Source: Scedosporium boydii
Taxonomy: Eukaryota > Ascomycota > Sordariomycetes > Microascales > Microascaceae
DNA: 64,000 nt
Reading direction: 5' to 3'
Assembly (NCBI GenBank): GCA_002221725.1
Contig: NJFT01000026.1
Coordinates: forward strand, 203,342-267,341
In this document: piece after piece, positions 58,405 to 64,000 of the stretch
Layout of the letters: each line of letters begins with the position of its first letter
Numbering within the stretch: position 1 is the first letter of the stretch
The notes under the pieces: generated by a model
The model's database searches: none
What the model was told of the DNA's origin: nothing
What the model saw: only the letters and a program-made list of their open reading frames with translations
Position numbers and translations under genes: made by a program

Positions 58405-59460
58405 ATGCAGTCCACCAGGTTACTCACGAGAACCGAACTCAAGGAGGCTGCCCTCCATGACCTCATCAGCAGCAGAGTGGACTCCAAGATCATCAGCCAC
58501 CTCGCCAAGGCCGCCGACAATGTCATTCCCTGCGACAAGAATATGATGCCCGCTCAAGTCCGGAAGCACGCCCCCGCCAGCCTTCCGACGCCTCCCACCA
58601 CCCCCGAGCTCCGTGCCGTGTCACCGGAAGACTCCGCCCTGCCAACCGTCGAGCAGTTCATTCGCCAACTCGTCCGGTCAAGCAACGTCCAAACCGCCAC
58701 CCTCATGCCCGCTCTGATCTACCTCCTGAGGTTAAAGAACAAGCTTCAGCCCATGTCGAGGGGTCTCAGGTGTACCTCGCACCGCATCTTCCTCGCCTGC
58801 CTCATCCTCGCCGCGAAATACGTTAACGACATCTCCCCTAAGAACAAGCATTGGGCCAGGTATACTAACATGGAGGGTCCTGGTTACAACTTCGGCTTCT
58901 GCACCTCCGAAGTCAATCTCATGGAGAAGCAACTCCTTCAGCTTCTCGACTTCGATCTTCGGTTCACCGAGGAAGATCTCTACAATACCTGGCATGATTA
59001 CCTCGAGCCTATGCGCCAGAAGCTCGAGGATGACAACCGGAGGATGTACTTCGCCTGGCACGAGGAGCTTATGCGCTCTACTCCCCAGCAGTACTCGCCT
59101 CGATACTACTCTCAATCCGACCGGTACACTCGGGCCTCATCCGGCTCGGTCAGCCCCCCGCCCCTCAGCTACGCCAGCTCCTCGGCCTCCTCTACCAGCA
59201 GCCGGCCCAGCTCGCGGGCTACCACTCCCACTAGCGTCGAGTCCCTCGAGTACACTGCTGTGTACACACCCTCGCACTACGCGGGATACGAGTACCCAAC
59301 GACTACTTCCAGCAAGGGCCAGAGGAAACGGCTCCTTCCTTACGAGATCACGCCCGAGCAGGCCATGGCCCACAACGTTGAGAACAGGACAACCAAGATT
59401 CCTCGCGCGAGTCGGGGAGTATTCAGCAGAGTCTTTGGGAGTGCGATGATGGCGCGATAG
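58405..59460 (+). CDS. Pho85-type (PCL1/2-like) G1/S cyclin
   Basis: Intronless, 351 aa from the ATG at 58405. A cyclin box lies at about residues 80-195: TVEQFIRQLVRSS, MPALIYLLRLKNKL, HRIFLACLILAAKYVNDISP, KHWARYTN, then LMEKQLLQLLDFDLRFTEED. The KYVNDISPKNKHWA signature is typical of PCL1/PCL2 cyclins that activate the Pho85 CDK at G1/S and in morphogenesis. The N-terminus has a Pro/Thr stretch (LPTPPTTP). The C-terminal third is Ser/Pro/Thr-rich, likely a phosphorylation and turnover region. The frame stays open upstream to an ATG at 58219, but those 62 codons read like leader. A TATA-like GATATATAT at 58169-58177 supports the downstream start. Confidence 0.9.
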   Translation: MQSTRLLTRTELKEAALHDLISSRVDSKIISHLAKAADNVIPCDKNMMPAQVRKHAPASLPTPPTTPELRAVSPEDSALPTVEQFIRQLVRSSNVQTATLMPALIYLLRLKNKLQPMSRGLRCTSHRIFLACLILAAKYVNDISPKNKHWARYTNMEGPGYNFGFCTSEVNLMEKQLLQLLDFDLRFTEEDLYNTWHDYLEPMRQKLEDDNRRMYFAWHEELMRSTPQQYSPRYYSQSDRYTRASSGSVSPPPLSYASSSASSTSSRPSSRATTPTSVESLEYTAVYTPSHYAGYEYPTTTSSKGQRKRLLPYEITPEQAMAHNVENRTTKIPRASRGVFSRVFGSAMMAR

Positions 59461-59760
59461 ATCATCATGATACCCGAGCAGAGCACCTTGGCATTTTATG
59501 GCGTTATTTCGGTCTTCTTTTTTTCTTCTTCTTTTTATCGCGATTTCCCATCTATTATATATACAACCTTATTTCGAAAAGCGTGGAGTCGGCAATTCAT
59601 TCGTTTATCAGCATCGGTCTTTTTATCATACATACAGGTTCCGGAGGGACGACAGATACAGTGGGATACGGGATCTCGGGGTGCACCCTCGAAAGAGAAC
59701 GGGGGGAGCATGGAACACTGGGCATATTACTACAGGGAGAGGTGTTCGTTTTCTGTTTTC

Positions 59761-59783
59761 TTTTTTTTTTTTTTTTTTTTTTT
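59761..59783. repeat. Poly(T) tract, 23 nt
   Basis: Uninterrupted run of 23 T on the + strand, about 300 bp after the cyclin stop codon. Confidence 0.9.
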
Positions 59784-60207
59784 GAATACTCGGCACATTT
59801 TGGGTAGGCATGCATCTTGGGACGAGATTGGATATATTGGAGCCCTACTACATCTTACTGAGTGGGCTGGTGTTCTACATTTTTATGTGGCTTTACGGAT
59901 CAAGATATCAAACCATTTGACATGGTCGCATATCAAATATCTTTTCTCTTCAATAATATTACGAGATCGGGAAAGGGTCCTCTTCGGAGTACTTGATTCC
60001 CCTTCTCCGGTTTTCAAACAAAGCAAATATCTCCCCTCCTCGCCTGTGAAAGTGAAACTACCTTGTGGTCACCTTTGACATATGGCTGATGTTGGCAACT
60101 GAGGCATTTTACTTTTGATAGATCTAGTACATGGAATACAATGCGAAAGAATCACAAGACTTGAACAAGCCATCTGGTGAGAACACATGCAAACACAAAC
60201 AACCCCC

Positions 60208-60237
60208 CTCCTCCTCCTCCTCCTCCTCCTCCTCCTC
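60208..60237. repeat. (CTC)10 microsatellite
   Basis: Ten perfect CTC units in non-coding DNA, about 750 bp after the cyclin gene. Confidence 0.92.
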
Positions 60238-63200
60238 GTGGAACCAACGTCAAATACCGGCCTCGATACATTTCATACATCTCCTATCGCATGCTAAAAT
60301 ATGAACAAGTAGAACGTAAATAAACAAGCGATGCACCCGGCCCTTCAACTCGTCCAACAAAAACAAAAACAAGAAAAAAATAAAAAGAAAGATGACAAGC
60401 GGCCCTTTCGAGGCCCTTCGAGGCAGACCATGCGTGTCATCTCGGCCGTTGTTGATAGGGCCCGGCCTTCCTTGCCGGGGTTCAGAAATAGGGCCTTTTC
60501 TTGGGGTTTCGGCTCACACGTTTTGTCGCCCCGTGTCCCGCACACATGGTTTCTTCTACTTCTTTTTACGCTTGCAGCGGTACATGTACTCAGTAGTTCG
60601 AATATCAAATGTGCTACAAACCGGGGAAAATATTGGTTGTCAAAAGATGCACTTGACCCTGCATTTTTTGGAAACCTGCTTGTTGTACATGACATGGGTA
60701 AGTCTCGATGACTTTTGGACATTTTGTTTGTCTTGGATGAATCTCAGGTAGGTCTGGATTTGGAAACATTGAAACAATTTTCAACTGGAGGGTGTGGTAG
60801 GAGTGCGCCATGAGGTTTGGAGGCAGGGGAAAGGGATGAGGGGGGTGTGTGTGTGAAAGGATCAGCGGAGATGTCGGACGATCACGAGGTAAACTACGAA
60901 GGAGTTCTTGGTTTTTTTGGAGCCAAGGGAGTAAGACAGGTGGAGAAGCTAAGTTCTTGGGATGGGTCTAGTTCTTGATATCGGGTGAGGATTTTACGAG
61001 TTGGGATTCTCCCTCTTCTTTTCTTCCATCCGAGGTGGTGAAAGAAGAAAGAGATCAAATTCCGTTTAAACTATCTTTGGATCCTTGCTTGGTTTCGTTC
61101 TTTGGTATGCATCCCTGGTCTTACGGACATGGGTGGTCGAACTCGATGCTGGGTGTAGATTTAGAAGAGCAGGGGTTGGGAAAACCACTTGAAGTCAGCC
61201 CCAGCCTTCTGGGAAAAGAGGGGGCTCAACTGGAGCTGTTGACTGGCGGGGTTCGATAAAACTAGATCCAACAGAAGCAGCCTATCGCGACTGATCCTTC
61301 GGCTACCTCTTCACAACAAACGAGCAAAGCTAACCTTGAACGCCTTTCCACCTCCTTTGGGAGCCTAGGCTCTTCACCTGAAAGGGCGGGGAAAGGGGAG
61401 GCAGAGGGTGGGGAAGATCAAATCTAAAAAGCTCTTGGAATTCGGCGGTGACAGGAAGTAGTGTAAGATAGCTTCACTTGACCGCCTGTTTCGCGAGCCT
61501 TTTTTCCCCATGGTTGGCGACTTGCCCTTTTTGGGCTTATTCTTGGTTTTTGAGATGGTGTGGTCGTTGTAGATTAGTTGCGGCCGATAGTTGGAGCCGT
61601 TCATGGGAACAAAGGAGTCCCCCATATTTCGGGTCAAACGGTTGATAAACTCCATACTGCCGGGTCACGGGTTCGGTATCGTTGCTTTGTGAGCCCCGGT
61701 TGGTGGCTGATGGCTGATGGGAGACATGGATCGGGTCTTGAGCTTGTTTTTGTTGATTATCAGCGATCCTTGACGACCCTTGTCATATGAGGCCTCGATG
61801 TGTTGGGGGTTCGCTGTGCTGCCTGGTCATCCTGGCGGGCGGGTAGGATGAGGGCAAGGGTCAACGGCTACAAGCTCCGACCACAGTGATGACGAATATC
61901 GATGGATCTTTACGAAGGGCGGAGAAAACATGTCAATATTGCGTCCATTCCGACGGCCGGCATAATTAGGAAACAAAGCTGGCTCATTATACGAGTATCA
62001 GTCTAGAAGCAAGGTGGCTACGAGTAGGTCTGTGGGGAACCCCACGGTGACTCGAACAACAGCGATTCGAAAGGCTGGCATAACCCAAGAGGCTGCCTTT
62101 CAAGGTCTCGGACTCGCTTTTAGTGGCGCCCAGACACCTCTTCTACTTTTGTTCGCATAAACGGTTTTCAGCCTTTCCAGCTCTCACGAAAAAAGACGAA
62201 AAATTCCCCCGAAATCCCCCATTCCGCCGGAAATAGCTGGCGAGGGCTGAGGGGGTGGATCGGGGATTTGATGCACTGCCATCATCTAAGTTCCTCGCAG
62301 TGACATTCCATCCCCGGAAACGCGATGATCACGCTCCTGTTCAGCCTTCAGATACGATCGCTGTTGGCATGGTAAAGCTATGTACCTGAGAATAGCGTTA
62401 AGTAACATCGGGCGATTAAATGTAGTTCGATGTTGCGACTCGACGACGCTTATTGACGTTGATAGAGAAGCGTCTTCCAGCCATCCGCACAGAGAGTCAT
62501 ATTCGTAATCCTTGCATTTTGTGCCTGTCATCAACACACGATATCGCCCATTTGAGGATAGTACGAGGTAAGGCTATGCACTTAGCATTGGAAACTTTAG
62601 CAGATATCCTTAATATAGGCCATCAGCATTCGGCGTCGATGAGGTCCCTCATCTTGAGCCTTCAAGACTGCGGGGCTTACGCACGAAGCTTACCTGTCCA
62701 GTGCCTCAATTGGAGACACCTATTGTTTAGTTATTTCCTTACTACGATCGTCAGTGAGCTATGTAGGTTATTAGCAGTCAGGAGAAAAAATTATCAATGT
62801 TATGTAGAAGGATTATCTGCCTCAATGATCCCTTGCACAGGTACTTTGTGTGTCAAAGTAGGTCCATTACCCACATCACCCATTCTTGGAAGAAGATTCC
62901 CCTGTTTCGAGAGGATCACTGGAACCTTCTTTTTTCTCCAACAGACTATAAAAGGAAGAAAAACCGATTACTATGAAGGCCGGGGTGCGATTGCGATTGC
63001 GCTGGCTTCTCTCTTGGATACCGTCATCCGAGTAATCAACGGAACGGGGGATGTTTCAAAATCAGCGCTGCTACCACGTCCGACCGGGCGACATTCGTAA
63101 GTAAGACGAAACATTTCGTCGCCCGACCGCGTAATAATCCTCGAAGAGGACAACGCGTCCAGAAAGGCTCCGAATGAGACCCAAGTAAGCAAGTATCTAA

Positions 63201-63966
63201 GACCCGAGGGCTTGGAAACGAGCCCCTCGAGGTGGATCTTGGCCGCTTCCAAAAATAAGAATCGAGAGGGATGCTTTTGGGGGCCCTTTTTTCCTTTTCT
63301 CTTTTCGTAGTATCATTTTTGGTTAATTGCACAGGGAGGCGATGCTGGCCAATATGCGAGCTCAATTTAGATTCGTACGAAAGGCGGCCCATGTGGCCGA
63401 AGGAGTTTTGTAGGCACATCTAGCAATATCGGTGAATGTAAGTGGGCAATCTTGAAGATCACTCTTCAGGAGTCAGCCTTGGGGCATGAAACCAAGATTG
63501 CACCTTCTAGATTTCTCTGCTTTCTCGGCGAAATTATCTCAATATTCTCCTCGATTCAAACAGTCTGCCTTGATAAAACCTGAGAGATCTCTTTAGGAAG
63601 GAGTGGGAATTTACATATTGGTATCGAAACGCAAGTGGGGGATGCGCAGGCGGCGCAGTTGATTGAACTGGAATTTCATCTTCCTAAATGCAATGCTGTA
63701 TTACCTCAAGTGCTGCAACCTTGTCTTGTCCGTGCCGGCCGTTGCCTTGCGCCTCCGGGACGTTTGGAAAACCCCACTCCCATGTGGAAGTGATTGATGC
63801 CTTTGATGTAGGACAGACATGCACCTCCATTGTTCTACTTTATCTCTGGCTTTCCTGAATCGCCGCCGCCACACTCTTAAAGGGGGGCGTGTACCGCTCA
63901 TTTGCGATACATCGATTGATCGAATCGTACAGACGGGTTACAATATCTCCAACAGCTTACGAATTT

Positions 63967-63968
<2 letters not shown>

Positions 63969-64000
<32 letters not shown>
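63969..64000. repeat. Poly(T) tract at the window edge, at least 32 nt
   Basis: Uninterrupted run of T reaching the last base of the window; its true length is not known. It could be a genuine homopolymer or a place where an assembly is uncertain. Confidence 0.85.

Larger units (their letters stand above)
59461..64000. other. Intergenic region to the window end
   Basis: The first part is the cyclin 3' flank. No gene is supported in about 4.5 kb; the longest frame (62453-63100, 215 aa, +) has no family signature I recognise. Simple repeats: T23 at 59761-59783, (CTC)10 at 60208-60237 and T32 at the very end. Confidence 0.5.

Noticed and set aside
60208..60237. (CTC)10 as a possible CRISPR-like or coding repeat
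   Set aside because: It is a simple microsatellite with no spacers and no open gene around it.

Overview
This window is nuclear DNA of a filamentous ascomycete (Pezizomycotina, most likely a Sordariomycete-type plant-associated or saprotrophic fungus). The evidence is short introns (56-161 nt) with GTRNGT donors, CTAAC/CTGAC branch sites and YAG acceptors, an intron-bearing tRNA-Asp, fungus-specific families (Clr5 domain, DUF7580, creD-type arrestin) and a GH7 cellobiohydrolase. The species cannot be told from the sequence alone. All gene models below were built by joining open frames at splice sites that keep phase; every multi-exon model sums to a multiple of three.

Layout. 1.6-3.9 kb: creD-like arrestin adaptor (+). 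6.4-8.2 kb: BAR-PH protein of the Slm1/2 type (+), with a GC-AG intron. 11.1-17.6 kb: three fungus-specific accessory genes, namely a Clr5-domain protein (+), a C2H2 zinc-finger protein ending in an SH3-like domain (-), and a DUF7580 protein (+) divergent from it across a 347-bp shared promoter. 17.6-27.0 kb: a gene-poor, degenerate accessory stretch holding one small hypothetical gene, a broken GH13 alpha-glucosidase remnant, an AT-rich relic and one intact FAD-dependent monooxygenase. 27.1-28.6 kb: formamidopyrimidine-DNA glycosylase (+). 29.9-32.6 kb: an AGC-type pseudokinase-ankyrin gene (-), in frame throughout but interrupted by two stop codons. 35.0-36.6 kb: GH7 cellobiohydrolase (+). 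37.1-46.2 kb: a conserved block with a mitochondrial EngB-type GTPase (-), tRNA-Asp (+), sulfite reductase alpha subunit MET10 (-), an AlkB-type dioxygenase (-) and CDK1/cdc2 (+). 46.2-58.4 kb: 12 kb with no recognisable gene. 58.4-59.5 kb: Pho85-type G1/S cyclin (+). 59.5-64.0 kb: no recognisable gene; the window ends in a 32-nt poly(T).

How the genes relate. Most are independent housekeeping genes: DNA repair (Fpg, AlkB), cell cycle (CDK1, PCL-type cyclin), sulfur assimilation (MET10), TORC2/plasma-membrane signalling (Slm) and nutrient-regulated transporter turnover (creD). The accessory part is 11-35 kb: regulatory or incompatibility-like genes, a pseudokinase-ankyrin gene, a flavin monooxygenase and a cellulase. 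The most interesting items are the two-stop pseudokinase-ankyrin gene (pseudogene, or stop-codon RNA editing as known in some Sordariomycetes), the Clr5 / C2H2-SH3 / DUF7580 group, and the 12-kb gene-free block upstream of the cyclin.
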